Shown one piece after another: positions 44,779-55,007 of a DNA stretch of 64,000 bases (positions are counted from its first letter, which is position 1; every line of letters starts with the position of its first letter). Under the pieces are notes generated by a model. It was not told where the DNA came from, ran no database searches, and saw only the letters and a program-made list of their open reading frames with translations. Location: positions 2,233,501 through 2,297,500 of the forward strand of contig JAPFBL010000008.1 in the NCBI GenBank assembly GCA_026182355.1, written 5' to 3'. This stretch comes from Hermatobates lingyangjiaoensis (lineage: Eukaryota; Arthropoda; Insecta; Hemiptera; Hermatobatidae). A program made the position numbers and the translations under genes.

Positions 44779-45395
44779 TTAAGTAATATTCTGCCTAAAA
44801 TTAGGCAAAAACTGATAAATCAAAAACATCAAATCATTGATTCCATGATATATTAAACTATTAGAATATTGTTTCATACTTCTCAATATACAAAATATTC
44901 TGCAAATATATTTTTTATTGAAGTGCTTGTAAACATACATTATATTTCTTTTCCTATCTATTGCAAGAAGAAATAAATTTCTTGGTTTTCCAACTCTTAA
45001 ACAACCAACGTACAGCTTTCTATGTGAGAAGCATGGATTTATCAAATTTAATACACATACTTTCATTGATTGTCTCTGTGCTTTGTTAATGGTCATTGCA
45101 AAGGCTAGTCTTACATGAAACTGTAGACTTTTGAATTCCAATGAAGTATCTGTTGGTGTCATAGGAATTTGTGTTAGTAGTATATGTTCCCCTTGGTGTT
45201 TTTCATTTGAAATGGTTGCCTCAGTTATGTTGTACATTACTTTTTTTACTGATAGCCTAGTTCCATTCCATAGTCGTAGTGGATTTATATTTCCTAGAAG
45301 GATGAAGGAACTTATGTTTTGTTTGATTAGTCAAACACTTGTTCGACAACTATCCCTCACACCAAGGAATGCATCAGAACATATATTTTTGATTA
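44779..45395 (-). pseudogene. Helitron Rep-helicase, C-terminal helicase fragment
   Basis: Main frame 44779-45237 (152 codons) with the match extending upstream to about 45330 in the same frame: FILLGNINPLRLWNGTRL, then ILLTQIPMTPTD, FHVRLAFAMTINKAQRQSMK (PIF1-family motif VI region, usually FAMTINKxQGQ; the G of GQ is R here), and CFSHRKLYVGCLRVGKPRNL (usually FSHGQLYVAxSRV). A TGA at 45331-45333 interrupts the expected upstream helicase. The Rep domain and 5' part are not found. This SF1 helicase drives rolling-circle transposition. The copy is decayed and 5'-truncated. Confidence 0.75.
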
Positions 45396-45700
45396 GGGTT
45401 AACTTTACGTTTAACAATTTAATTCTTCTAATATTTCATCTTAAGTCATTATAACATTTCAATTTTTTTTAAATAAACCTCTAACTAACAATTTTATTCT
45501 ACTTAAAAACTGTCCAAGTCCATGAAAAAATGTAAACAAATCCGACCAGTAAGGCAGTTGATTTATTATTCGAAAACAAAATTTCGGTTTATATAATTTG
45601 TTCAGAAGCACCTGAACCACAACTCTGATTTTAAAAAAAAAATACATAAACCTTCATAATATACCTAATAATTGCTCAAATTTTGATGGGCGTGGTACAA
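45396..45700. other. AT-rich noncoding
   Basis: No feature recognised. A minus-strand frame at 45459-45647 is not family-like. Confidence 0.35.
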
Positions 45701-45780
45701 CATATACGAGTATATATATATATATTACTCGTATTAGTTGTTAACTAATACAGTTAGTTAGTTGTTAACTGTACCATAGT
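45700..45780. repeat. (TA)n palindrome with flanking short repeats
   Basis: ACGAGTATATATATATATAT with TACTCGT complement forms a 27-bp palindrome (about 45704-45731), followed by nested GTTAACTAATACAGTTAGTT repeats. It lies directly upstream of the PLE 5' region. Confidence 0.75.
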
Positions 45781-46055
45781 TAAGTTGTTCTCTATACCAT
45801 AGCCTTAGTTTTGATTATAATTTTAGTTTATAGATTTTTACCTGAAGATGGCTAATGTAAGCCGAAAGCTTGTGTTTTAGATTAGTCGTAAATTACAGTG
45901 TTAGAATAAAGTTTTGAAAGTGTTTAGTGTTTACCTTCATGTCGTTACCAGAACTCCTCTGGAAAATACCCGAGAGTTACCGTAAACTAGTGAGGAAACT
46001 AGAAAAAAATCAGCCATAAATTGGTCAACGCAGAAGCTGCTGCCAACTTTAATAA
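45781..46055 (+). pseudogene. PLE 5' region and N-terminal fragment
   Basis: Hammerhead motif at 45839-45875, then AATAAAGTTTTGAAAGTGTT leader and ATG at 45939: MSLPELLWKIPESYRKLVRK, followed by a frame change and the VNAEAAANFNN block, ending in TATATATATA. The 97-nt spacing from hammerhead core to ATG parallels 34285-34391. Only the region before the RT remains. Confidence 0.7.
45839..45875 (+). ncRNA. Hammerhead ribozyme motif, AGCT group
   Basis: TAC, CTGAAGA (45842-45848), T, GGCT-loop-AGCC (45850-45863), GAAA (45864-45867), GCTT, GTG. The core is intact, helix II is a perfect 4 bp and helix III the self-complementary AGCT with U at the cleavage position. Helix I is short (2 pairs plus a wobble). 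Confidence 0.65.
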
Positions 46056-46147
46056 TATATATATACTTCGAATAAAATGAAAGGTCCGTGTGGACAATAA
46101 ACACTTTAACACAGAGAAAAGAACACAGAAAGACACTACAGAACTCA

Positions 46148-46181
46148 CTTCGATATTTCGACATCCGTCGTCATCGGGAAG
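46148..46181 (-). ncRNA. Hammerhead motif, ATAT group, U4-to-C subfamily
   Basis: Minus strand: CTTC, CCGATGA (46171-46177), C, GAC-GGAT-GTC, GAAATATC, GAAG. Helix I is 4 bp perfect. Identical in structure to 36064-36099. Confidence 0.55.
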
Positions 46182-46305
46182 AAGTGCGAAGTACTCGCGT
46201 TGAGAAGAAAACTGCTACTCCTGTTTACAGGAGTAAGTTTACAGGAGTAACTACTACCTACAAACTGTGTAGCAGTTTGGTTCTCAACGCGAGTACTTCG
46301 CACTT

Positions 46306-46338
46306 CTTCCCGATGACGCCTATGTCGAAATATCGAAG
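46306..46338 (+). ncRNA. Hammerhead motif, ATAT group, helix II damaged
   Basis: CTTC, CCGATGA (46310-46316), C, GCC-TAT-GTC, GAAATATC, GAAG. Relative to its mirror partner helix II has lost a pair and a base. Confidence 0.45.
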
Positions 46339-46399
46339 TGAGTTCTGTAGTGTCTTTCTGTGTTCTTTTCTCTGTGTTAAAGTATATATATATAGATTA

Positions 46400-48550
46400 G
46401 AACCAGCCTAAGAGGGGTAACAAATAATAGTGATTTCTATTTCATCCAAAATAAAAGAGTGAAGAGACTACCGTTTGATAGTACTACATATAAATTGTTC
46501 TGAGCACTTGTAAATATTCTTCTTGAACAGCATTGTTAAACAGATACCGGATCCAATATATTTGTCTTTTCAGTCTTCTAATAGTTTTGAAAATCATATA
46601 TAACTGCTGTTTGAAATCACGTTTCACAGATTTATTTTTCCACAAATTGCTGCCACCTACTCATTACTTCAATAACTCAAAAGCGTGCTTACAAAGATGG
46701 CTGAAGCTCTGTCTAGGTTAACCCCAAGTATGTCCACCCGACACGAGCATTTTGATATCATAAGCGTCAAGGATCCTATTCATTATTCCGAGATCTAAAA
46801 GAAAAAAACAACAAACAACAGGATCTGGAGATCACTCCCTAATTTTTTAAGATATCAAAAGAAAACGAATCATTTCGAGCCAGACTATCTTTCCAAAACT
46901 GTGTTAGCATTCGCACATTGCTAGGTACCCCAGAAAGATTCTAATTTCAGGAGAGCGAAACCAAAATTATATTTTTTTTACATATTTGCTTACTGTATAT
47001 TTTTTAATCTCTTTTAGAGCTAAGTAACTTGAAGTAACCATTTAAGATCATTATGTTCTCTTTTTTGTTATCTAAATTAATTCCGTTGAATTTAAGTATT
47101 TTGTTTGCAGTTGTGGTCTGTTTTTCAGAAGTACATCGACATATGCAAAAATAAAAGATAAGTAAAAACTCTATTCTGGTATTTCATTGTGGCAGTGGTC
47201 GCTATAAGATTAGGAAAGGACGCCGTGTCTTGTATTACACTATTGTGAGCTTGTTTTTGACACCTCGTCAAAATGACGTCACGGTTGGTGAAATGAGAAC
47301 GCCGTACTAAAGCGAAAAAAAGTGTTTACGAGAAATGTGTTTTGCCAATAAAGACCAGTGGCTTTGTCAGAGGGAATCGAGGCCCATTTGTACTGTAGGG
47401 TCGCCCTACGAGAAGCAACAAGAAGGGCTCCACGACTGAATCAACCGACCACCAAATGGAGTAACAAATTGACGTGGGACTGGACCAATCACTCCGCCTC
47501 TCCAGTCCAGTGTGGTTTTTTCTTACTACTTTCAACTCCCTTATTCTGTACCCCATCTGGTTTCCCCTTCACGCTCAGTATAAATAAAACCCTCATAATA
47601 AGTAACAGGCTGGAGAGGGAAACTAAATTAGATTTGGGAATAAGCGCTGGTAAACACATTCCATTCGCTATAGGCTGTCCAACAGCCACGTCATTTCTGG
47701 GTATTTGCTTTTTATTACATTGGAACAAACCCAAAATTCCTTTATACAATTTTTATTTCCTTCTTCACACATTTTTGTGTAAAAATTGCTCATTTTTTGT
47801 TATTACAACTTCTCTAGAAATTATTTAGAGTGTTAAATCCAATTGTGATGTTATTATCATTTTTTTTTCTTTTTACAACAAAGAAAACACAGTGATGCAA
47901 CCCATATAGTTGCAAACAAGTCAATTCTATTCTATCTTTAACATGTCAACAAAATAAAATTTGACAATAATCTGGTAATACTTGAAAAGTAAGTGTTTCC
48001 CACTTTACTTTACCCCCTGATTACAATTTTAGTAAACATTAAAGGATGAATACAATTTATTAATTTTATATTGATTTTCCGTTTTCAAGTACTGGCCACT
48101 CTAATAACAGAAGAAATAAAACTGTTAGTTTTTTCCAAAGTCCATAATTGAGAGAGATTTCTCTAAAGTACGAAATGTTGGCAAATGTATTATTATTGGT
48201 ATTATTATTCTTATCAGACTGTAATTTTACCTGTGCACGGGTTATACTCTTGGTTGAAAGTATATTCAATGTGAACCACTCATTGTCAGAGATTGATTAG
48301 TGATTTTATAGAGATGGTGTATACGCTTCTGTATTGTGGTTAGTACCATTGGCATACAATTAATCAGTCATTAAAATAAATCTAACTAATGTACACAAAT
48401 GAAACTTAATATTTGATATTCTTAAGAACTTTAAAATATTGAGCTGAAATTATGTACAAATGTTTACTATGAATAAAAAAATAAGAAGAAATAACCTTTT
48501 TTAACATAAGTCTTTTTAAAAAAATTTAGACACTCATACTCATCAACAAA
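46400..48550. other. Noncoding; GC-richer open region 47170-47828
   Basis: 47170-47560 has balanced composition, a TGACGTCA palindrome (47274-47281), a CCAATAAAG string and frames open on both strands (plus frame 47358-47828, 156 codons, starting MALSEGIEAHLYCRV). The protein has no recognisable domain. It could be a promoter or first exon of an unseen gene, or an old element. Confidence 0.3.
47274..47281. promoter_or_regulatory. CRE-type palindrome TGACGTCA
   Basis: Third perfect TGACGTCA in the window and the only one inside a GC-richer, non-repetitive stretch, so the likeliest of the three to be functional. Confidence 0.3.
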
Positions 48551-48554
48551 AATA

Positions 48555-48795
48555 AACAAAACGGCTTCAGAGAACAAACATAAATGCATGTAAACTAGTT
48601 GAAGTCCCAGAAAGGCTTTTTGAGAACAATAACACTAGTAAAGCAGTCAAAATTTCGGAGAACATTAATACCTGTTAGAAACTAGTCGAAATCTCAAAAT
48701 AGCTTTCAGAGAACATTAGAGCTTGAAAACGAACCGAAATTCCAAAAAGGCTTTCAGAAAACATTAACGTCTGTAGACCAATCAAAATACAAAAA
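48555..48795. repeat. Degenerate tandem repeat, ~50-65 bp units
   Basis: Four to five units built on GGCTTTCAGAGAACATTA, C.TGTA.ACTAGT and GAAATTCCAAAA segments, diverged from one another. Confidence 0.7.
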
Positions 48796-50873
48796 TTTAA
48801 AGATACCATTAATTTTCTGATGATAAAATGTAGATTTTTTATATAAAAAATATAATTTTTGTAAGTAATTTATTTATTGTAAAGTTGTATTTACTTACAA
48901 CTTTTTAAAGGTTACCAGGTAATCGATGATGGTTGTAATCAGTCATGCAGGAAATGGATTACCAATAACAGTCAAGAGCCTGTGCAATTACATTAAGGCA
49001 GGTCCGTTTATTAGGCGATGGGTAATTTCCTGAGAGAGGTGCGTGCAAGGAAATGACTGGATCAAAAAGGCAGAGGGGGAAGGTGATTTATGAACTGTAC
49101 TCTGTACAATATAGTTGTCACAGATACGGTCCATATCCCGCTAGCCACAGCTCTCCCTGCTGTCTTCTCGCCTAATAAAACTGTCTCTGGCTTTGTTTCT
49201 CCCTTCTTGCCACTGCATCATTCTGCTTATTCTCAACTCTTTCATAATAAAAATATACAATCTTTAAAACAACTTCTCGTCTGGTTCATACATAAATATA
49301 TGCCATTAAACACCATTTCATTTTATATTTAATTACATTTAAATCATTTTCTCAATTTCAAATCCATACAATGCATTTTGTTCAAGATCAAGTGTAGGAG
49401 GTAATATACTAGTCATTAACACTAAAGATCTCTGGTAGAACCTTCGCTATTCCTCCATATTTTAATAAGACATAAATCCATCCATCTTGAGCCTGCTAAG
49501 TATTCGTTAAATGTCCCTCTTCTAAGAATTTTGAATCATTTACAGTAGGGTTAAACCTAGCAGAGTGGACCATTCATAATAGTAAAGTAACATCAATCAC
49601 AGGGTAAATACATAGCTTTTATTAACCAAAACATGTAGCAAATCAAAACAAGAATTACGGAAATGAAGAAGACATGAAGTTTTGAGAAAAGAAAAAAACA
49701 AATAGCCGAATGAATAGTTATGAATCTCAGGAAATACATTTATTAATTTATGTTGTGATTAAAACCACATTAAATGAACAGAAAGGACATAAGATCTTTT
49801 CAAATTTATGAATTACAAGAATAAATCGAATCAGGTTTATAACTATGAATTTGTATACCATGGACTGTTACCAATGTGCAGTAGTTGTTAGTTTGATTCA
49901 TGGTACGTTGCTAAAACCGGGATAAACCAAGAAAAGTTTGATTTTCTCGCGTAATGTTATTCATTTTGGTATGATTACATGAATCTTATGATTATATACT
50001 AAACTTATATGGAAGCATTACGATAAAAGATATATTTTTCAATATGGATACAGATACCAAATTTAATCCAACACAACAGACACAAACAATCAACATTAGA
50101 GTAATAAATAGAAAAAGACAGAGAACACCGTTATAAATATAGTTAGAAACCAATCACTGGGTCTGTGCAAATGGTGTTTCTTTATTTCATCTCGTGATGG
50201 CGGTTACAACCAAAACTTTTGACAATATACTACTAGTTATATCTAATTTTTACATCTATATTCATGCAGTATATTATTGTCTATTTTGAATAGTTTTTAC
50301 ATTAATCATAATATGTATATATCTTAACCACTCAGAAAGTACAGAAACTCTGAATAAATTTAAAAACTCTAAGGAGACCGAGTAATTCCCACAAAAAATG
50401 TATGCATTTCTTACAGCGATTTAGATGTTAATACTACAGTTCACAAATAACACACGACTAAGGTAAAGAAAAAACATAATATTTAACCATTGTTTAGCAA
50501 AAAAGGAAACAAACCCGGGATCACAACATTGTCGGCATCCATAACATCACAGACATTCTTCTTTTATCCCGTTGATGAATAAAACTATTAATTATATCAA
50601 TTTATTTAATTTTATTAAATAAAATTATTAAAACAAATGTGTTTTTCACTGAATGGAAATATGGAGATCATCTCTGTTTTTTTTTCTGTTAACTTAGATA
50701 GTTTCTTCATTGTATATATACATATATATTTTCAAAAATGCTAGCCCTCAAAAAAACTAAATGCATTGTTACAAACAGAACCGTGTTACTTCTTCTGTTC
50801 TTTTCATCTTCTTCCTAGCCACGAATTGTGTTCAAAATTTGAGATCCATTAGCGTTTTTTCTGTTCTTTGCTT

Positions 50874-50877
<4 letters not shown>
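48796..50877. other. Noncoding; single-copy patch 48910-49230
   Basis: 48910-49230 has balanced composition (for example GGTCCGTTTATTAGGCGATG) and no repeat signature; the frame at 49090-49332 has no family. At 50195-50220 GTGATGGCGGTTACAACC then AAAAC resembles the decayed motif at 62989. Confidence 0.35.

Positions 50878-50959
<82 letters not shown>
50878..50959. repeat. Compound (CT)n(TA)n microsatellite
   Basis: About 35 bp CT followed directly by about 47 bp TA. A PLE-like AGATCT-group module follows at about 51000. Confidence 0.95.
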
Positions 50960-50960
<1 letters not shown>

Positions 50961-50994
50961 CACGATTTGAAAGTAAACATTTAAATAAAAAAAT

Positions 50995-51120
50995 CAACGT
51001 TTAAACCACAGCGCAAAAATGGGGAATGTGACAGTGATCTTTCAACCGACAAAAGTGGTCTTCGTCATAACCCACTGAAGAAGTTTTTGTTAACTGTGAA
51101 ATCTTGTTATATATACTATA
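50995..51120 (-). mobile_element. PLE module, AGATCT group, diverged
   Basis: TTAAACCACAGCGCAAAAAT, CAGTGATCTTTCAACCGAC and GTGGTCTTCGTCATAAC follow the order at 27790-27900. The hammerhead core on the minus strand is ATGACGA (C3 to A) with a good helix II (ACC/GGT) and GAAAGATCA. TA tracts lie on both sides (to 50959 and from 51107). Confidence 0.55.
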
Positions 51121-51835
51121 TAAATCAGAGAACAGAACGAAATAATTAAGGAGCCCAATATTTGAAGCAGCTAATTCGGAATCAGAGAGAAGATCAAAAG
51201 GAGAGAAGAAGTAAGAAGGTAAGATACATATTTCCTTGATAAAAACTAAAACCTTGACTGTCTAAGAGAATAAAATAATTTGTTTTACCTACAATTGAAT
51301 GTGACATGAAAATAAAAAATAGAAAAAAAAAATCTAGAGGACAGAATGTAGAATCTTGACGAGACCTGCTTGTCTCACAAAAGGTATGATTTTTAGCAGA
51401 TAAGACGTAACAAGTCATGACATTAGGGGGTCAGCCTGAAAATTTTGTCTTTCAAGAGGCTAATGTAACTTTGTTAGTCTACCAGAGTATTGAATGCTTT
51501 AAGGAGATGAAGTGAAAGATAGATTTACAGATAGCTTTTAGGTGTTGTAGAAGTCAAGAATGGAAGTGAAGGTACAGTTTGATATTGATACTGGGCATGA
51601 ATGTAAGATGATAACCTTCTTAAGTTACTCATAGTACATTATTAGAAGAACTAAAAGTTTAGAAAGAAGGATGGGATAAGTCTAATTCATGGCGGATAAA
51701 GATCTGAACGATTATGTTATAATAATACATAAACGATATGTGATTATCATTGTCCAGAACAAAGAATCGCATAGTACACAAGGTTTAGTTTAACGATGGA
51801 GATTAGTCAAACTAAATGAGAGACTGATGCAGGTT
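51121..51835. other. AT-rich noncoding
   Basis: No feature recognised. Confidence 0.4.
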
Positions 51836-51839
51836 GCGG

Positions 51840-52005
51840 TTGACAAGACGGTCGAGCCGGTGGTTTGACAGGGCCGAGTCAAATCCTGCGGTACTGAGAA
51901 AACTAACGACCATAGCGCTGGCCTCGTCATCTCTATTACTCAACCGCACCGCCTTGCGGCTGATCCCCCCGGTACTTTACTTGTTGAGCACGACTCTCGG
52001 GCAGC
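51840..52005 (-). mobile_element. Possible tRNA-derived SINE, GC-rich
   Basis: On the minus strand, GCAAGGCGGTGCGGTTGAG (A-box-like), GCGCTATGGTCGTTAG and a B-box-like GCAGGATTTGACTCGG. The GC-rich island contrasts with its flanks. No link to the main SINE body, so perhaps a second family. Confidence 0.35.
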
Positions 52006-52790
52006 TTGATTAATCAAGGTGATCATTTCGCTTATTACTGCCCCGACCAACAACTCACATCTTACCTCTTTAAGCAACAAATCAACTAGAACTTATTTTC
52101 GAACAATCATATATTTTATACTTACAGAATTCTCATATATATTACACAGTACTGCATTAAAAAAAATACTTTTCATATTCAGTAACTAAAAAAGCATGAT
52201 AATACTAGAAGTTGATCAAATCCAGAAAATTCTCGTAAAATACAAGGACCTATATAGCTTTTAGAATATATGAATCATATAGAAGTACCATAACTTTATA
52301 AATTTTTAAATAAATAAACTCTTTATAGAAAACCTGGTTAAAGCATTACACTCTAATATGCATGCTTAACATTTTTCTTTTGTTATTTATATTAGTTATT
52401 ACTTCTAATATTACATTCTGATATACATATATATATATAAATGTTTCAAAACATAATGCCAATCTCATGATTAATTACCTTTTAAGAGAATTTTCCTATA
52501 CTATAAAACAGATGGAGCAGTCATAGGCTCAGCTCTAAGAGTCAGGTTTGCTAACTACTATGTGTGCATTATGCAGCAAAATAAAGCAGCAGGTGATGAA
52601 GAAGATGAAGCCAGGCGCGTACGCTCCTTACGTTGATGGCTGTTTTTTTTTTAGTTACTGATAGCGTGGAGCCATTACTAGATTTAAAATAAATCATTTG
52701 AACAAAATTGTGCAATCAGTTTCCATATGAAGTTGGAAATAACGAAACAATCAATTTTATAGACGTCAAGGGAACGACGACTTGACGTCC
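52006..52790. other. AT-rich noncoding
   Basis: No gene recognised. A small balanced patch lies at 52540-52640. Confidence 0.4.
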
Positions 52791-52794
52791 GCTC

Positions 52795-52925
52795 GGAGAG
52801 ACGATGGGCTCAGATTTTTTCACTTCGCAAGTAAAGAAATCGAGGCCAGTTTAAGAATCAAACCCATGATCTACCAGTTCAGAAACGAGCTCAAAAGCCT
52901 CTGAGGTACCCTAGCCCCCGTCTGT
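52795..52925 (-). mobile_element. tRNA-like SINE head
   Basis: The minus strand starts GGGGCTAGGGTACCTCAGAGG (A-box region 52901-52914), then CTGAACTGGTAGATCATGGG and a good B box, GGGTTTGATTCTT (52853-52865). Spacing fits a tRNA head. The body continues GAGGTCAAG-like to about 52795. Confidence 0.5.
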
Positions 52926-53905
52926 CAATGGATATTACCTGCTTGTCAAGTAGACGGTATGATCTATTTGATGATATTGTGGATACGATTGTGGTGAAAT
53001 ATTTCTAGTGCTCCACATGCTAGTCTTCGTTCTTAAAGATAATTATTGTTTACAAATGGTCAGTTTACATATGTGAGTCATTAAGTGGTTATGTAATTGT
53101 AATTGGTTTGGAAATACTTTAACTGAAGCATATAGTTCATACACTATGACGTCATTGGAGTAGTTACTGTTTTATCTAAGTTCATGACAGCACTGTACCA
53201 CTGCTTCTCTAATTATGCCTGCAATGAATGCGACGATAGGGTTCGACTAATAGAGCATATCTAACAACACACAAATATAAAAGTTATCTTATATTTTGAT
53301 TATCATTTATAATTTTGCTACAAAAAAATAACAACACATACATCAAATTGTTTATAGTTTCTCATATAGATGACCGTAAATTCATTTTTGAAACATAGAA
53401 TATTTCTATGAAGTTTAAACGCAGAGCAATTTTACGTTTCCAGTTTATTTACGTCCATTTCAATAGAGTTCTGGTAATATTTTTCTTACATATAGTATTC
53501 CAAGTGATTGCTCTCATGGTTTAGAATGGTAGACATAAAAATTAATATAAATCAGTATCATCTGGAATTTCATTAGTTATTAATAAGCTAAATATTCATC
53601 TAAAATTAATTAAAGTTGTGTTTTGGACCTCCAACTTAATAGCTTAGGAATCAATTTTTCGAGAAGTCAACTAATTCAAGTGATTTAGTAGTCAAGTTGT
53701 TGAGAAAGTCATATATAATTTATAACAGTCATTATTTCTGAACTGTTTATACCTACTAATACCTAATTATCCAATGAAATAATTAAACACCAGCTATTAT
53801 TATGTGAACGCCATCATGTTTCCGGGAATGAAATGAAATCGTTTCTTAAGACATATTTGTACATATATATTAAATGATTTTAAGAAGAAAACAGGTAGAA
53901 ACCAT
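52926..53905. other. AT-rich noncoding
   Basis: Nothing recognised. Confidence 0.4.
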
Positions 53906-53913
53906 AGCATAAC

Positions 53914-53952
53914 TCACATCGATATTTTGACCTCGTGGTCCTCAGGAGAAGG
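53914..53952 (-). ncRNA. Hammerhead motif, ATAT group, G12 lost
   Basis: Minus strand: TTCTC, CTGAGGA (53939-53945), CCACGAGGTC, AAAA, TATC, GATGTG. The core and ATAT are present, the first G of GAAA is A. Helix I is poor. The module continues to about 54000 with CTTCTTCTTTTTCTTCTCC. Confidence 0.45.
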
Positions 53953-54222
53953 AGAAGAAAAAGAAGAAGGGGTCTACTCGGCTGGCAAGCAGGGACGAAC
54001 AACGCAGAGGGTACGGTTAGTACAATTCCCAGAATTTCATTTATCATTAAGTTTTGTTTGTTTCTTCCAAAAAAGTGATCTATGATCTAATTTTATATTT
54101 ATTTTAAACAGTACTGGATTATACTTATATAAACTTATACATCATATACTTCTTTTATTTCATTTTGTATGTTGATTTTATGCATAATGTCTTATTTTTT
54201 CTCTCTTTCTATTCCTCTGAAT

Positions 54223-54340
54223 AAGATTTTGAATTAATATGAAAACATAGGCATTTCAAATTAAAGTTTGATATATAATTAAAGATTTTGAATAAAGATG
54301 AAAACATAGGCATTTCAAATTAAAGTCTGATATATAATTG
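54223..54340. repeat. Tandem duplication, 59-bp unit
   Basis: Two head-to-tail copies of AAGATTTTGAAT..A.ATGAAAA to TATATAATT with about five differences. Confidence 0.9.
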
Positions 54341-54374
54341 GAGAAACTGTCCGCATCCCGATATAAATACTTTC

Positions 54375-54475
54375 TTTATATTCCAAACCACAGTAGAAAA
54401 TCACAACAAAGACAGATATTTCAACAGAAACAACCGTTCTATATCATAGTCAAATGATACTGAAGTTGACTCTCA
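54375..54475 (-). mobile_element. PLE module, AGATCT group, strongly decayed
   Basis: CCAAACCACAGTAGAAAAT, GACAGATATTTCAACAG and CCGTTCTATATCATAGTCAAA follow the order of 27790-27900. The hammerhead core is no longer intact. Confidence 0.4.
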
Positions 54476-54683
54476 CAAAGATCTTTTGATTCGGTTGAAT
54501 GGTCTTGGCCTTTTTTCTGAGTTCTTATTGCGGTTAAGACATTTTTATCATAAAAAAATGTTTTATATAAAAAAAGTTGTATAATAAAAATACTAAACAG
54601 TTGTTTTAGAAATCTACCGAATGTTTTTCTTTGTAAATTAATTTCTAATGTAATACTTAGCTTTTCTGTTTCATAATTGTATA

Positions 54684-54790
54684 TTTCTGCCTATGAAAAA
54701 GGTTTTAAATTTAATCCGAAACGTTGGCAATGAGAGTTTAATTTGAACCTGAAGAATTGACCGGGTCCTGATAAACTTTAATTTTTGTCA
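54684..54790 (+). mobile_element. PLE-related fragment with decayed ACGT-group motif
   Basis: GCC, TATGAAA (decayed CTGAAGA), AAGG...CC, GAAACGTT, GGC: helix I (GCC/GGC) and the ACGT helix III survive. Downstream are AATGAGAGTTTAATTTGAAC, CTGAAGAATTGACC and GATAAACTTTAA, the GACTCGGTCAG family also at 10505 and 21940. Confidence 0.5.
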
Positions 54791-54884
54791 TAGTATTATT
54801 TACTTATAATTATTATTTATTATATTCTCAAAAAATTGTTCTTGACCTCTTCTATTCTATTGTATTAGATAAGTTCTATTTTTG

Positions 54885-54970
54885 AGGGCTAGGTCATATA
54901 AAAGATGATAAAACTCCTTCCTAGGCCAACGTTTCGATGTATTTGTACATCGTCTTCAGGGCTAAAATTA
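54885..54970 (-). mobile_element. PLE terminal module, ACGT group
   Basis: TTCTATTTTTGAGGGCTAGG, AACTCCTTCCTAGGCC and the hammerhead motif, then CTTCAGGGCTAAAATTAG. The layout parallels 10075-10160 and 62220-62310, which place CTTCAGGGCT in the same position. Confidence 0.55.
54924..54962 (-). ncRNA. Hammerhead ribozyme motif, ACGT group, intact core
   Basis: Minus strand: GCC, CTGAAGA (54953-54959), C, GATGT-ACAAAT-ACATC, GAAA, CGTT, GGCC. All invariant positions are present. Helix II is a perfect 5 bp, helix III the self-complementary ACGT, cleavage-position base U, helix I 3 bp GCC/GGC. Together with 27832-27874 and 21562-21599 this is among the most convincing motifs here. Confidence 0.7.
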
Positions 54971-55007
54971 GAGTAAAACTATAATATTATAGTATACTAT
55001 ATTAGTT

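Larger units (their letters stand above)
46085..46390. mobile_element. PLE 3' ends as inverted pair between TA tracts
   Basis: The left arm 46099-46215 (minus) and right arm 46268-46381 (plus) are near-identical inverted copies, each with CAACGCGAGTACTTCGCACT, a hammerhead motif and CTGTAGTGTCTTTCTGTGTT. TA tracts lie on both outer sides (46053-46066 and 46384-46394). The spacer (46216-46267) contains repeats of CTACTCCTGTTTACAGGAG type. The right-arm sequence matches the 3' UTR at 35990-36150. Confidence 0.75.

Noticed and set aside
45131..45454. 107-codon plus-strand frame
   Set aside because: Antisense to the Helitron helicase match, which has clear family motifs on the minus strand.
46088..46411. 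107-codon plus frame and the similar minus frame at 45937-46164
   Set aside because: Both simply translate the inverted PLE terminal arms; the repeated MSKYRSEFCSVFLC peptide is the hammerhead region read in frame, as it also is at 35915-36199.
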